25,383 nt of DNA from a virus, in IMG/VR virus record IMGVR_UViG_3300030090_006030, positions 1 through 25,383 of that record; one strand, 5' to 3'. Made by a program: the position numbers and the translations under genes. Under the pieces are notes generated by a model. The model was not told the DNA's origin and ran no database searches. It worked only from the letters and a program-made list of their open reading frames with translations. Positions 1 through 8,949 of this stretch are shown here, in pieces (the stretch's first letter is position 1; the number at the start of each line of letters is the position of its first letter).

Positions 1-1
1 A

Positions 2-49
2 TTAGGATATACTGCAGTGCTGGGTGGAATTTTAAACCCTACTAGGTAG
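2..49 (+). CDS. 3' end of an upstream gene (partial)
   Basis: The first 45 bases read openly in one frame as 15 residues ending GGILNPTR and then TAG, followed within 8 bases by the next start. Frame 1 is also open to a TAG at 43-45, so the choice of frame is a judgement based on the more protein-like Gly/Leu-rich composition. Nothing can be said about function. It is presumably the previous gene of the virion module, since the spacing fits the tight operon style of the rest of the window. Confidence 0.35.
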   Translation, partial: LGYTAVLGGILNPTR

Positions 50-56
50 AATAAAT

Positions 57-1061
57 ATGAGAACTTTAAGAAGACCAATGTTTAGAATCGGTGGCTCAGC
101 AGGAGAAGGAATAACTTCTGGTTTAACACCTAAAAGAGGTAGAGTTGATGAACCTGGAGGTTACTCAGGCGAACTTAGAGACATGAGAGTGTCAGATTTA
201 GGTAATTTAACTATTGGACAAATGCAAGATTTATCAAAATCACCAAAAAGTGGAGATCTAAGTAAATTTTTAATTGATTTTGGTTTAGATATAGCTAGTG
301 CCCCACCATCAGGAAGTATTTTTTCAACGGCAGCACAATCTGCTAAAGCACCTTACCAAAGATTTCAAGACCGTAAAGCTGCAAGAGCTGAAGCTGAAAC
401 AGATATGTTTAAAAATCTTATTGAAGGAGCCACTAAAATTGAAACTGCTAAAAAAGGAGAGGGTGCTAAATCTTATGCAAAACAATGGGAAGTTAATAGA
501 ATTGGTGAACTAATGAATGAAATAGCGGAACTAGAAGAAACAGATCCACAAAATAAACAACTACCTATTCTTAAAGCACAATTAGATAAACTTAAACCAA
601 AAAATCCATTTATAAGCTTTTTCTTAAGTGATGAAATTGGTGGAAAACTATTTAAAAAAATTAAAGCAGACCTTCTTGCTAAAGATAGAGCAGAAGGTGG
701 AGAAAATAAATATTTAAGCGAGGACGATCCTAATTTATGGAAAGATGCAACTAAGGCGTTTGAAAAAGAAGTATCAGGCATGTTTAATAAAGGTGGTCGA
801 GTAGGTTATCAACAAGGCATGTCAGTGCAACCCCAGCCAGTATCTATGCAACCAGAAATGCAAATGCCAGAAGAAATGACAAGCATTAGCTTTGAAGAAT
901 TAAGACAAAGACTTCCAGCAGAAGTAACGGATGATATAGTAAGACTTATAGCAAGCAGTGGAGAAGCTATGGAAGATTTTGCAACAATAGAAACTGAACA
1001 AGACATAGCAAATTTTAATAAAAAATATGGTGTCAATCTAGTATTACCATCGGAAAGTTAA
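57..1061 (+). CDS. Conserved marine-phage protein with RIGG/GGR motifs
   Basis: A 334-aa soluble protein of unknown function. The N-terminus (residues 5-25) reads RRPMFRIGGSAGEGI and a second Gly-rich GGRVGYQQG motif lies near residue 248. Between them is a charged, helix-rich region (about 100-240). Next comes a short Met/Gln/Pro linker and a compact C-terminal segment starting SFEELRQRLPAEV and ending in NKKYGVNLVLP. I associate such PMFR.GG and FEELRxRLP motifs with proteins next to structural genes in pelagiphage-type genomes; this is recollection, not a search. It lies one base before the giant 1448-aa gene, in the same operon, which suggests a virion or assembly role. The start is ATG with weak Shine-Dalgarno context. 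Confidence 0.85.
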   Translation: MRTLRRPMFRIGGSAGEGITSGLTPKRGRVDEPGGYSGELRDMRVSDLGNLTIGQMQDLSKSPKSGDLSKFLIDFGLDIASAPPSGSIFSTAAQSAKAPYQRFQDRKAARAEAETDMFKNLIEGATKIETAKKGEGAKSYAKQWEVNRIGELMNEIAELEETDPQNKQLPILKAQLDKLKPKNPFISFFLSDEIGGKLFKKIKADLLAKDRAEGGENKYLSEDDPNLWKDATKAFEKEVSGMFNKGGRVGYQQGMSVQPQPVSMQPEMQMPEEMTSISFEELRQRLPAEVTDDIVRLIASSGEAMEDFATIETEQDIANFNKKYGVNLVLPSES

Positions 1062-1062
1062 A

Positions 1063-4000
1063 ATGCCGTCAAAGGAATTAACTTACTTACAAGACGAAGG
1101 ACCTTTCTCAGTCTATAAAAAAAGAAAAAAAGAATCTCAAGAACCTATTTCAGACATTGATACTTATAAAAAAGTAGTTATTCAAGCTTTAGAAAATTAT
1201 CAGACTAAACAAAGAAAACCTGTTCGTTGGAATTGGCTTGGTGATAGCGAAGGAGCTTTTAAACTTGGTACATCCTTACAACCTAGTTATCGTATGCTGG
1301 ATACCTACTCAAAAATAAAGACGGGTAAAAGTATTTATAATGATGTTAATAAAACCATTAGAGAAAGAGACTATGTTGATGGATGGAATGAATTAGCTAG
1401 AGGAGTAGAAACTGGTGCGCATCAATTACAGTTAAGTTTAGGACAACTTTTATTTGCAGGCACAGATCTTTTAGCAAACACTAATTTTGCTTCAAAATTT
1501 ACAGAGTTAATGAATGATCCAATGGTTAAACCAGAGGAACCAGAAACTTGGAGAGGTGATCTTGTTTCAATCATGACACAATTCGGTGTACCTGGTAGTC
1601 TTGTAGCTAAAATTGTTAACAGAGCAGCTAAAGTTGGTCCTGTTATGAAAGCAACTCAAAAAATGGGAACAAGTAAAGCTTCCAAGATTGCACAAAGAGC
1701 CGTTAAAGGTGGTACTGTAGTAGGTGCAACGGATTTGATTTTTTCTCCAGATGTTAGAAGAGAAGAAACTCTTTTTGTAGAACCCGAAGATACTTCTAAA
1801 TTAAAAGGTAGAAAAAAAGCACTCGCTATGTTTAGAAATAAAATTCGTTATGGCGTTGAAGGAACACTTGTAGGAGGTCTTTTTCCTTTAGGTGGAAAAG
1901 CAATTCAACAAACTTATAAATATGGTGTTAAACCTATTGTAACTCCTGCCACAAGATACGGGCTTCGAGGAGCAGGCTACGGGATACAAGGGACTGCAAA
2001 ATATTTACTTGCTAAGAACCCATTGTTACATTCAAGAATTACTAGAAATTTAGTAGGTGCAAGTAAAAATACTATTAAAAAAATAATCTCTCCTATAACT
2101 GCAAAACTTGGTTATCAAGGGCTACCTCCTCTAGACCAGTGGAGATTATTTCAAGTAACAAGTCCTCTAAAATCAGAACGTATTATGAGTCGAGTAGATA
2201 ATTTCTTATCTGCATTTAGGTCTTATGGAAAAATGCCAAAAGATATTCAAGGCGTTTCAGAACAAGTTAAACTTTTTATTACTAGTAGAGCTAGAAAAAT
2301 AGATAAGTTGTTAGAAGGTATGGAAAAACGTGCTCACAGTCTCGCTAAAAAATTTGAAAGTAGACATGGTACAAACGACACGTCAAGACCATTAGAAAAA
2401 ATGTATTTAGATGATGCTGTTAATTATTTAAGTGGTAAGAAAAAACTTAGTGATTTAAACAAAGACTTAAGACCACTTGCTTTAGAATTAAAAAAAGACA
2501 TTAATAAAATTTTAACTGAGTTCGGTAAGAACCTACCTAAAGGAACTAGAAGCGAACCTGTAGCAGATCTAAGAAAAGCTCTTACAGGAAGAGTGGACAA
2601 CTATCTTGTAAAATCTTTTGCTACATTTACAAACCCTAGATTTACTCCCGATCCAAAGATTAGAAAAAATGCAAGAAACTGGATTGCTAACAATGTAATT
2701 GCTAAAAACAGAGATCTTAGAGAATTAACTAAAAGTGAATTTAAAGGAGACCGTGATAGACATGCGGAACAAATTATTAATAACATTTTAGCTAGAGGAC
2801 AAACAGCAAATATTAATCCTGTTAAAATTCTTCAAAATATTGGAACAAGAGATTTAAGAACAGATAAATTTGCATTTTTAAAAACGGGGGAAGAGCTTCC
2901 AGATGTTATTAGAAAATTATTAGGAGAAGAAAAAGATTTAAAAGCACAAGTTTTATTTACTGTAGCTGATATTAATGCTTCTCTTGCAACAAAAAAAGGT
3001 TTTGACATGATAGCTAATATTGGAAAGAAAAATGGTTGGCTTTTTACTTCAGAAGACGCAGCAAAAACAAAATTTGTAACACCTGTTAAGATAGGAGAAA
3101 TACCTAGATTAGGTTCAATGAAAAGTGAACTTGAAAAACTATATACTTCTCCTCAACTTAGAAAAGTTTTAACAGAAACAGGTACACCTTTAGACGGATT
3201 AACTAAAACACCTATTATTAGACAAATGTTACAAGCTAAATCTTTTGTTCAAGCACAAAAAACTTTGTACTCACCACAAACTCAGGTGCGTAACGTTACT
3301 TCTGCTTCCTTCTTTGCTTTATGGAATGGCCATGTTGGTCATCAGGCAAGTGCAATTGATTCACTGAGAATGGTAATAAAAGATATTTTTAAAGCAGGTA
3401 AAGGACAACCTATTGATGAAGTAGAATTTTCAAAATATGTTGAAAAACTTGTTAGACTTGGCGTTTATGACGAAAACATTGTAGCATCAGAACTTAAAGC
3501 TATTATGAATAATTTAAAAGATGGAGTTATAAAAACTGAAAACGGTCTTTATGATTCTTTTGTAAAAGCAGGATTAACAGAAAAAGTTTCTAGACTATAC
3601 GCTGGCGGTGACAATCTTTGGAAAGGATATGGATACGAATTTTTTAAATCAGACTTAACAAGGGCCTTAAGAACTGTTGATGACGTAGAGAATTATTTTA
3701 AAACTCACAATCATCCTTTTTTAAGAAAGAATCTTATGACAGGGGAAACTAAAGGTCTTGACGAAGCTTTAGAAGAAGCTGCAGCGTTCATGCTAAGAAA
3801 CACATATCCAACTTACAGTAAAGTTCCACCAGTTATTCAAGGTCTTAGAAATATACCTATTATTGGTAACTTCGTAGCCTTTCCTTCTGAAATGTTAAGA
3901 ACAGGAGCAACTTCAATAGCTATGTCATTAAAGAACATTGCATCAGATAACCCTGTTCTTCGTGAGATGGGATATAAAAATCTTATAGGAGGTTATTTAG

Positions 4001-5409
4001 CATTAAAAGGAATAGGTGCAGCTGGTCACGCTGTTGCTAACTTTGTTACAGGAAACTCAACTGAACAATGGGAAGCATATAAACGTTCATCTGCTGCTCC
4101 TTGGGACAAGAACTCTAACTTAGTAGGTATTACTCCATGGAAAAATGGAGAATCTGCAGCAATTAATTTCTCATACTTTAGTCCTTATGATGTATTAGAA
4201 AATCCAATTCAAGCAGCAATGACTATGGCTGACAAACAAAACATAGCAAAAGATCAAATTGATGATTACGTTATGTCATTAATGTTTGCTGAAGACGGAC
4301 CTATCATGGAATTATTACAACCTTTCCTTTCTCCTGCAATCTACTACGAAAGAATACAAGACGTTAATCCTGGAAATTTTTTAACAGCAGGACGTGGTGG
4401 TAGAACAGCTGAGGGAAACATGATTTATTCTCCTACTGATAGCATAGAAACTAGATTTAACAAGTCTTTAGCTTACATGATAAAAGGTATTGAACCTGGT
4501 ATTATTTCAAGTGGTCGAAAAATAAAAGACGCTTTACAAGGAGATGTAACTGGTGCAGGAAAACCTGCAAAACTTGAAGACGAAATTTTAGCGTTACTTA
4601 CTGGAACAAGAATTATTAGAATTGATGTTAAGAAAGATTTAAGATGGGTAGCTGCTAACACAAACAGACTTTTAAGAGCAGCTGACGAAACAGAAAAATT
4701 CTATAAATCTAAAGACTATATGGATAGACCACCTTCTGTAATGGTTGATGAGTTTAATCAAATGCAAGGGGAAGCTTTTAAGATTCAAAGAGATCTTTAT
4801 ATGAAGATTAAAGATATGCAAACATTGGATTTAAGCAAAGATAAAATTGAGGAAATATTAATTGACTCAGGTGTTAATAAAAAATTAGTTTCTAGTTTAA
4901 TGGACGGAGAATTTACTCCAATTAAATATTCTAAACCTAGATTTGAACGTAAAGTAGATGACGTTAAAGGTGTAGCAAAAGAAAAAACAAAAGATAGTGA
5001 TGATTATATTTATAATGTAAGAGAGAGTTTTTTATTTCCTGAAGATAAACTTGATAGTGTAATGGATAAATGGGAAGACAGAAAATTTTTCCCTAAAGGC
5101 TATAAACCAGAAGAACAAGGTGCAGTAACTAATGACAAAGGTAATGTTGTTCGTGATGAAAGAGGAAGAATTAAGAAAGAGCCCACTTTCTTACAAAAAG
5201 CAATTCCTAAAATTAAAAACTTAGTGGTTCCAGGAAGTCCTTACGAACAAAGAAGCCAGACACCTTTACCTCCAACACCAGCAGTAAATCAACAAGCTAT
5301 AGCGCAAGCTCCGCAACAAGCCGGTGCAACAGGATTAAGTTATAGCGAAAATGCTTTACTTTCTAACGAAGAAAAAGCAATGAAACTAAGACAAAAAGGA
5401 ATGGTATAA
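1063..5409 (+). CDS. Giant putative internal virion / DNA-ejection protein
   Basis: A 1448-aa protein, the largest in the window. It has no recognisable enzymatic motif. It alternates long charged helical stretches with Gly/Ala/hydrophobic segments (about residues 225-330, and about 935-990 around IIGNFVAFPSEMLRTGATS), the style of ejected internal virion proteins that must line or cross the envelope. The C-terminal 60 residues are Pro/Gln/Ala-rich. Size, its place at the end of a structural operon and the downstream small membrane protein fit an internal core or ejection protein of a podovirus. This is inference; an unrelated large structural protein is possible. A GGAAAG Shine-Dalgarno sits 6 bases before the ATG. 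The stop overlaps the next ATG (TAATG). Confidence 0.9.
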   Translation: MPSKELTYLQDEGPFSVYKKRKKESQEPISDIDTYKKVVIQALENYQTKQRKPVRWNWLGDSEGAFKLGTSLQPSYRMLDTYSKIKTGKSIYNDVNKTIRERDYVDGWNELARGVETGAHQLQLSLGQLLFAGTDLLANTNFASKFTELMNDPMVKPEEPETWRGDLVSIMTQFGVPGSLVAKIVNRAAKVGPVMKATQKMGTSKASKIAQRAVKGGTVVGATDLIFSPDVRREETLFVEPEDTSKLKGRKKALAMFRNKIRYGVEGTLVGGLFPLGGKAIQQTYKYGVKPIVTPATRYGLRGAGYGIQGTAKYLLAKNPLLHSRITRNLVGASKNTIKKIISPITAKLGYQGLPPLDQWRLFQVTSPLKSERIMSRVDNFLSAFRSYGKMPKDIQGVSEQVKLFITSRARKIDKLLEGMEKRAHSLAKKFESRHGTNDTSRPLEKMYLDDAVNYLSGKKKLSDLNKDLRPLALELKKDINKILTEFGKNLPKGTRSEPVADLRKALTGRVDNYLVKSFATFTNPRFTPDPKIRKNARNWIANNVIAKNRDLRELTKSEFKGDRDRHAEQIINNILARGQTANINPVKILQNIGTRDLRTDKFAFLKTGEELPDVIRKLLGEEKDLKAQVLFTVADINASLATKKGFDMIANIGKKNGWLFTSEDAAKTKFVTPVKIGEIPRLGSMKSELEKLYTSPQLRKVLTETGTPLDGLTKTPIIRQMLQAKSFVQAQKTLYSPQTQVRNVTSASFFALWNGHVGHQASAIDSLRMVIKDIFKAGKGQPIDEVEFSKYVEKLVRLGVYDENIVASELKAIMNNLKDGVIKTENGLYDSFVKAGLTEKVSRLYAGGDNLWKGYGYEFFKSDLTRALRTVDDVENYFKTHNHPFLRKNLMTGETKGLDEALEEAAAFMLRNTYPTYSKVPPVIQGLRNIPIIGNFVAFPSEMLRTGATSIAMSLKNIASDNPVLREMGYKNLIGGYLALKGIGAAGHAVANFVTGNSTEQWEAYKRSSAAPWDKNSNLVGITPWKNGESAAINFSYFSPYDVLENPIQAAMTMADKQNIAKDQIDDYVMSLMFAEDGPIMELLQPFLSPAIYYERIQDVNPGNFLTAGRGGRTAEGNMIYSPTDSIETRFNKSLAYMIKGIEPGIISSGRKIKDALQGDVTGAGKPAKLEDEILALLTGTRIIRIDVKKDLRWVAANTNRLLRAADETEKFYKSKDYMDRPPSVMVDEFNQMQGEAFKIQRDLYMKIKDMQTLDLSKDKIEEILIDSGVNKKLVSSLMDGEFTPIKYSKPRFERKVDDVKGVAKEKTKDSDDYIYNVRESFLFPEDKLDSVMDKWEDRKFFPKGYKPEEQGAVTNDKGNVVRDERGRIKKEPTFLQKAIPKIKNLVVPGSPYEQRSQTPLPPTPAVNQQAIAQAPQQAGATGLSYSENALLSNEEKAMKLRQKGMV

Positions 5410-5597
5410 TGGCAAAAGATAACGCACTACAACGAATAGACTCACACGAAAAGCTTTGCAGAATTATGCAAAAGCAAACTCACGATAAAATAAGAGATTT
5501 ACAAAATCACATTACAAGAATTGAAAGAATTTTATTAGTATCTGCTGGTGCCTTAATTACAGGCATGGGCAGTGTTATTATAATGCTCTTAAATTAA
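5409..5597 (+). CDS. Small coiled-coil protein with C-terminal membrane anchor
   Basis: 62 aa. Residues 10-42 form a charged amphipathic helix with coiled-coil spacing, and residues 42-61 (LLVSAGALITGMGSVIIMLL) form one transmembrane segment ending at the C-terminus. This layout resembles XhlA-type haemolysin/holin-associated proteins and other short phage tail-anchored proteins. A holin-accessory or membrane-docking role is plausible but unproven. It starts inside the stop codon of the giant virion protein, so it is translationally coupled to it and is the last gene of that operon before the strand switch. Confidence 0.8.
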   Translation: MAKDNALQRIDSHEKLCRIMQKQTHDKIRDLQNHITRIERILLVSAGALITGMGSVIIMLLN

Positions 5598-5620
5598 TTG
5601 TAAAAATTACAACGCGTCGC

Positions 5621-5651
5621 GCGTATGTCCTACATTTTCAAGGATACACGC
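5621..5651. terminator. Candidate bidirectional hairpin between convergent genes
   Basis: GCGTATGTCC at 5621-5630 can pair with GGATACACGC at 5642-5651 (10 pairs with one mismatch and one G-T wobble, 11-base loop). It lies in the 60-base gap where the virion operon (plus) and the SNF2 helicase gene (minus) converge, directly after a local GC island (CGCGTCGCGCG). There is no clear T-tract, so it may act as a mRNA 3' end or a factor-dependent stop rather than a classic intrinsic terminator. Confidence 0.4.
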
Positions 5652-5657
5652 AAAGCT

Positions 5658-7091
5658 TTATATCCAAGCCTTTAGTTCTTCTCCCATTACTTTTGTAGCT
5701 ATGTTAACTTTTTTCTTAAGGGATGTAACAATTTTTTCATCTACAGTGCCTTCTGCAATAATATCAATATAAGTCATTGGTTTTTCTTGACCTATTCTGT
5801 CAATTCTAGCTTCAGATTGTTGACGTTTTTCTAAATCATAACCATTAGAATAGTAAATCATTGTACTTGCACCTGTTAAAGTAATACCATACCCGCCGGT
5901 CTGAGGAGTTCCAACTAAAAATCTTACACTACTGTTTGGATTTTGCATTTTTTTTATTGCTTTCTGTCTGTCATCCGTAGATGTATCTCCAAAATAAGTT
6001 ACAACAGAGTTATCCCCATACTCTTCTTTTAAGTGTTTCACTATTGTTTCTATATCGTTCCTCCAATGTGCCCAAATTACAACCTTACCTTGTATCTCGT
6101 CTACAGTGTCAATAAGTTCGGTTATACGATTATTCTTAATTTCTTGTATGGTCCCATCATCTGCTTTAAAATGACCACAGGTAATTTGCTGCATTCTCAT
6201 AAGTTGAGTAATTACATTCATAGTAGTTGTTACTTTTCCATTTAATTCAGCTAAAGCCGTTTTCTTCATTTGTTGATAAACTTTATTTTGTTCAGGTGTC
6301 ATTTGAATAATACGTTTCATAAATGTTTTTTTAGGTAAATCTAAACAATCGTCTTTCAAAACACGGTATGAAAAGTTTTTTAAGGTTTCAGACAACTCAT
6401 CTAAATTTTTATAAGATGTTACAAGTTGCACGGAACGACCACCAAAATGGGCTTCTCTCATTTCAGCATATCTATTACGAAAGGCATAATAAGATGTAAA
6501 ATCTAATAAAAAAGGATCTAAAAAATAACACTGAGTAAATAAATCTAAAGGTGACTTAGTAACTGGTGATCCTGTTAATATTCTTCTATACTTACATAAT
6601 TTTGATAATCGTAATATATTTTTTGTTCGTTTTGCACCTGGATTTTTAATAGTTGTAGATTCGTCTATGGCAACCATTGTTTCATGGCAGCTTAAGAATT
6701 TAGCAGCAAAATCAAGGCCTTTTTTAGTTGAAAAAGCTTCAACATTCATAATTAAAATGTGAAGATCTGTATCGGGCTTAAATAAAACAGACAGTTTTTC
6801 TTCTTGTTTTTTATTAATTAATGCTTGCCATAAAACAGCCTTTTTATGAACATGATTGGCTAAATGTGTAGGTATTTCGGAATCGTACCAATTTTTATAA
6901 ACACCTTTAGGCGCTATGATTAAAGCACCATTAATTTTGCCTTTATCATAGAGCATAGAAATATTGTCTATAAGCACCTTTGATTTTCCAGTACCCATTT
7001 CCATAAAGTATGCAAATACTTCTTTATTCCAAGACATCTTTAACGCCTTCAACTGATGCGCGTATGGTGGCGTTTTAAATTTGTAATTCAT
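5658..7091 (-). CDS. SNF2-family DNA helicase/translocase
   Basis: A 477-aa superfamily 2 ATPase of the SNF2/HepA type, which moves along duplex DNA using ATP. Visible motifs in order: Q-like YAHQLKAL (residues 10-17), Walker A MGTGKS (32-37), Walker B/DEAH-box variant DEST in AIDESTTIKNP, motif III LTGSP, the second RecA lobe with VGTPQTGGYGITL (motif V), and QSEARIDRIGQ (motif VI with the arginine finger). Length fits the minimal phage version, with no extra DNA-binding domain. It is the only gene of this block on the minus strand and faces the replication operon across a shared promoter region. Likely roles are fork remodelling, recombination or displacement of bound proteins. Confidence 0.93.
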   Translation of the reverse strand: MNYKFKTPPYAHQLKALKMSWNKEVFAYFMEMGTGKSKVLIDNISMLYDKGKINGALIIAPKGVYKNWYDSEIPTHLANHVHKKAVLWQALINKKQEEKLSVLFKPDTDLHILIMNVEAFSTKKGLDFAAKFLSCHETMVAIDESTTIKNPGAKRTKNILRLSKLCKYRRILTGSPVTKSPLDLFTQCYFLDPFLLDFTSYYAFRNRYAEMREAHFGGRSVQLVTSYKNLDELSETLKNFSYRVLKDDCLDLPKKTFMKRIIQMTPEQNKVYQQMKKTALAELNGKVTTTMNVITQLMRMQQITCGHFKADDGTIQEIKNNRITELIDTVDEIQGKVVIWAHWRNDIETIVKHLKEEYGDNSVVTYFGDTSTDDRQKAIKKMQNPNSSVRFLVGTPQTGGYGITLTGASTMIYYSNGYDLEKRQQSEARIDRIGQEKPMTYIDIIAEGTVDEKIVTSLKKKVNIATKVMGEELKAWI

Positions 7092-7100
7092 AACTTTCTA

Positions 7101-7129
7101 TTGACATGTATACAATAAAGTCCTATAAC
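7101..7129 (+). promoter_or_regulatory. Sigma70-type promoter of the replication operon
   Basis: A perfect -35 TTGACA (7101-7106), exactly 17 bases, then -10 TATAAC (7124-7129). The expected transcript start is near 7136 and the first ATG is at 7140, so the leader would be only about 4 bases with no room for a Shine-Dalgarno. The -35 box is mirrored by TGTCAA at 7131-7136. Confidence 0.75.
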
Positions 7130-7136
7130 TTGTCAA
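7107..7136 (-). promoter_or_regulatory. Promoter of the SNF2 helicase gene, overlapping the plus promoter
   Basis: Read on the minus strand: TTGACA (7136-7131), 18 bases, TATACA (7112-7107). The ATG at 7091 lies about 16 bases past the -10, giving a leader of roughly 10 bases. Its footprint coincides almost completely with that of the plus-strand promoter, so polymerase should be able to occupy only one of the two at a time. Confidence 0.6.
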
Positions 7137-7139
7137 GTA

Positions 7140-7535
7140 ATGAAAGATAAAAGTATAGATTATAGTGAAATAAAAAAAGATAGGCTGCCTATTGTTTATG
7201 TTGTGCAAGAAATTGCAGGTACTAGAGAAGGTAGGCCTAAGATAAATATTATGGGAGCAGCTTATTATGGGAATATAAAATTTCTGTTACCTGAGCTTTC
7301 TCAGATTATTTTTTCTCCAGGTCCTTTAATCTTAAAGCTTAGAAAATCATTAAAAGATTTTAAATCAACAGATTATCTTTTATTAACTGGAGACCCTGCT
7401 ATAATAGGTGTAGCATGTTCTATTGTTTCAGAATTGACAAACGGAAAATACAACTTATTAAAATGGGACAAACAAGAAAGAAAATACTATCCAATAAATA
7501 TTAACTTATATGAAAGAGGAGAAATAGATGAGTAA
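7140..7535 (+). CDS. Conserved phage protein of unknown function, first gene of replication operon
   Basis: 131 aa, no domain I can name with confidence. It has an alternating strand/helix composition with a LLLTGDPAIIGVACSI segment (about residues 79-94), which looks like a strand followed by a small-residue turn and helix. It begins with a basic acidic-mixed N-terminus and has no signal peptide or membrane segment. The ATG lies only about 10 bases after the -10 box, so translation is probably leaderless or nearly so. It overlaps the next gene by 8 bases. Its place at the head of the replication operon suggests an early function in DNA metabolism or takeover; this is position-based inference. 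Confidence 0.85.
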   Translation: MKDKSIDYSEIKKDRLPIVYVVQEIAGTREGRPKINIMGAAYYGNIKFLLPELSQIIFSPGPLILKLRKSLKDFKSTDYLLLTGDPAIIGVACSIVSELTNGKYNLLKWDKQERKYYPININLYERGEIDE

Positions 7536-8094
7536 CGAAAACTTACAAAAACAATTTTTAGAAGATGCTCCACAAGGAGTGGACAATCTTGCTAATGTTC
7601 AAGATTTATCTGATTGTGTTGTTCGTCTTCAAAAACTTGAAGATGAAATAAAACAAGATGAAGAAAATCTAAAACTTAAAAAACAAAAAGCTGACAAGTT
7701 GTCAGGAGAAGTGATTCCAGAAATGATGGAATCAATGAGATTAAAAACAATGAAATTAGCAGATGGATCTGCTATAGAAGTAAAAGAGATTTACAGCGCC
7801 ACAATACCTGTAGCAAGAAAAGATGGCGCGTATAACTGGCTTCGAGAAAACGGTCTGGGTGATTTGATTAAAAATGAAATCACTGTTTCCTTTGGCCGTG
7901 GCGAAGATAACAAGGCGAGCGATTACGCAAACCTTGCATCAGAGCGTGGGTACCAACCGGTACAAAAACTTAAAGTGGAACCCATGACTCTTAAAGCATT
8001 GTTCAGAGAACGGTCTGAGAAAAAATTAGATCTTCCGGCTGAACATTTTAACCTGTTTAAGGGAAACAAAACAAAAATAACAAGGAGTAAGTAA
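7528..8094 (+). CDS. Coiled-coil protein paired with the SSB-like gene
   Basis: 188 aa. Residues 25-60 are a heptad-like charged coiled coil (LQKLEDEIKQDEENLKLKKQ). After this comes a mixed domain containing MKLADGSAIEVKE and ending with basic residues. No catalytic motif is seen. Start ATG overlaps the upstream gene; Shine-Dalgarno AGAGGAGA lies 5-8 bases upstream, a strong site that supports this start. It is one base from the SSB-like gene, and I recall this pair being common in marine phage replication operons. A role as accessory factor for DNA binding or recombination is inferred from position only. Confidence 0.85.
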   Translation: MSNENLQKQFLEDAPQGVDNLANVQDLSDCVVRLQKLEDEIKQDEENLKLKKQKADKLSGEVIPEMMESMRLKTMKLADGSAIEVKEIYSATIPVARKDGAYNWLRENGLGDLIKNEITVSFGRGEDNKASDYANLASERGYQPVQKLKVEPMTLKALFRERSEKKLDLPAEHFNLFKGNKTKITRSK

Positions 8095-8095
8095 C

Positions 8096-8866
8096 ATGAG
8101 TCAAGAGACAAGTGACATCGTAAAGAAACAAGGTGGTGCATTAGCGACTTTAGATTTTGTTAAAGATTCAGGAATGGGTCTTGAAAACATTGATAAAGGC
8201 GATCTTGCTTTACCTTTTCTGAAACTACTACAAAGTGGTTCAGATGAAACAAAGAAAAAACATGCAAAATACGTTGACGGCGCTGAAGCCGGCATGTTTT
8301 ATAATACAGTTACAAAAAAACTGTATGATGGAGAAAAAGGAATTGAAATAATTCCTGTATTCTACAAAATGACGTACCCAGAATGGGCTCCCTTTGAAAA
8401 AAGCGAAGGAAGACCCGTCCACCCGGATAGAGGTGCTGAGGTTCTTCAACAAACAACTCAAAATGATCGTAATAAAGATATGCTGAAAAATGGTAATGAA
8501 ATTATCAAAACAGCAAATCACTTTGTGATCATTAATGGTGATAGACCTGAAAAGGCTTTAATCACTATGAAATCTACTCAGTTAAAAGAGAGTAGAAGTT
8601 GGAATTCATTGATGGAAAATGAATTTGAAATTGATCCGAACACCAAAAAAGCAGTTGCGGCACCTATCTTTTCCAGAGTCTATAGACTTAAATCTGTAGA
8701 AAATGCTGGAAGTAACTTTAATTGGCATGGATATAAAATTTCATTGTCAAGAAAAGTAGATAATGCTGGCATCTACCAAATGGCCAAAGATTTTCATAAC
8801 TCTTTGAAAAAATCAGCTCAAAAGAAAGCTGAAAATTCTATAGAGGAAGGAAAGTCTAACTACTAA
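8096..8866 (+). CDS. Putative phage ssDNA-binding protein
   Basis: 256 aa, cytoplasmic, no signal or membrane segment. The N-terminal third contains the LALPFLKLLQSGS motif followed by KYVDGAEAGMFYNTVTKK, an arrangement seen in phage proteins annotated as recombination-associated or ssDNA-binding. The C-terminal tail is Lys/Glu-rich (KKSAQKKAENSIEEGK), compatible with a flexible protein-interaction tail. It follows an AGGAG Shine-Dalgarno with 7-base spacing. It sits between the coiled-coil protein and the primase. The function is a moderate-confidence guess from family style and location. The gene is followed by two tandem hairpins. Confidence 0.75.
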   Translation: MSQETSDIVKKQGGALATLDFVKDSGMGLENIDKGDLALPFLKLLQSGSDETKKKHAKYVDGAEAGMFYNTVTKKLYDGEKGIEIIPVFYKMTYPEWAPFEKSEGRPVHPDRGAEVLQQTTQNDRNKDMLKNGNEIIKTANHFVIINGDRPEKALITMKSTQLKESRSWNSLMENEFEIDPNTKKAVAAPIFSRVYRLKSVENAGSNFNWHGYKISLSRKVDNAGIYQMAKDFHNSLKKSAQKKAENSIEEGKSNY

Positions 8867-8867
8867 G

Positions 8868-8915
8868 TTTCCTCGCGAAGGAAAATAGGGCGGTTTAGGG
8901 AGACTGAAGCCGCCC
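8868..8915 (+). promoter_or_regulatory. Two tandem RNA hairpins downstream of the SSB-like gene
   Basis: Hairpin 1: TTTCCT (8868-8873) pairs with AGGAAA (8879-8884), loop of 5. Hairpin 2: GGGCGGTTT (8888-8896) pairs with AAGCCGCCC (8907-8915), nine pairs with one G-T wobble and a 10-base loop, very GC-rich for this AT-rich genome. What follows is an A-tract, not a T-tract, so it is not a canonical intrinsic terminator for the plus strand. mRNA 3'-end protection, partial attenuation before the primase or a processing site are the likely uses. Confidence 0.55.
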
Positions 8916-8949
8916 GCAAAAAAACATAATTTAGTAGTAAGGGATCATT

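Noticed and set aside
7436-7465. TTGACA inside the 7140-7535 gene as a promoter
   Set aside because: No acceptable -10 box lies 16-18 bases downstream, and it is in coding sequence.
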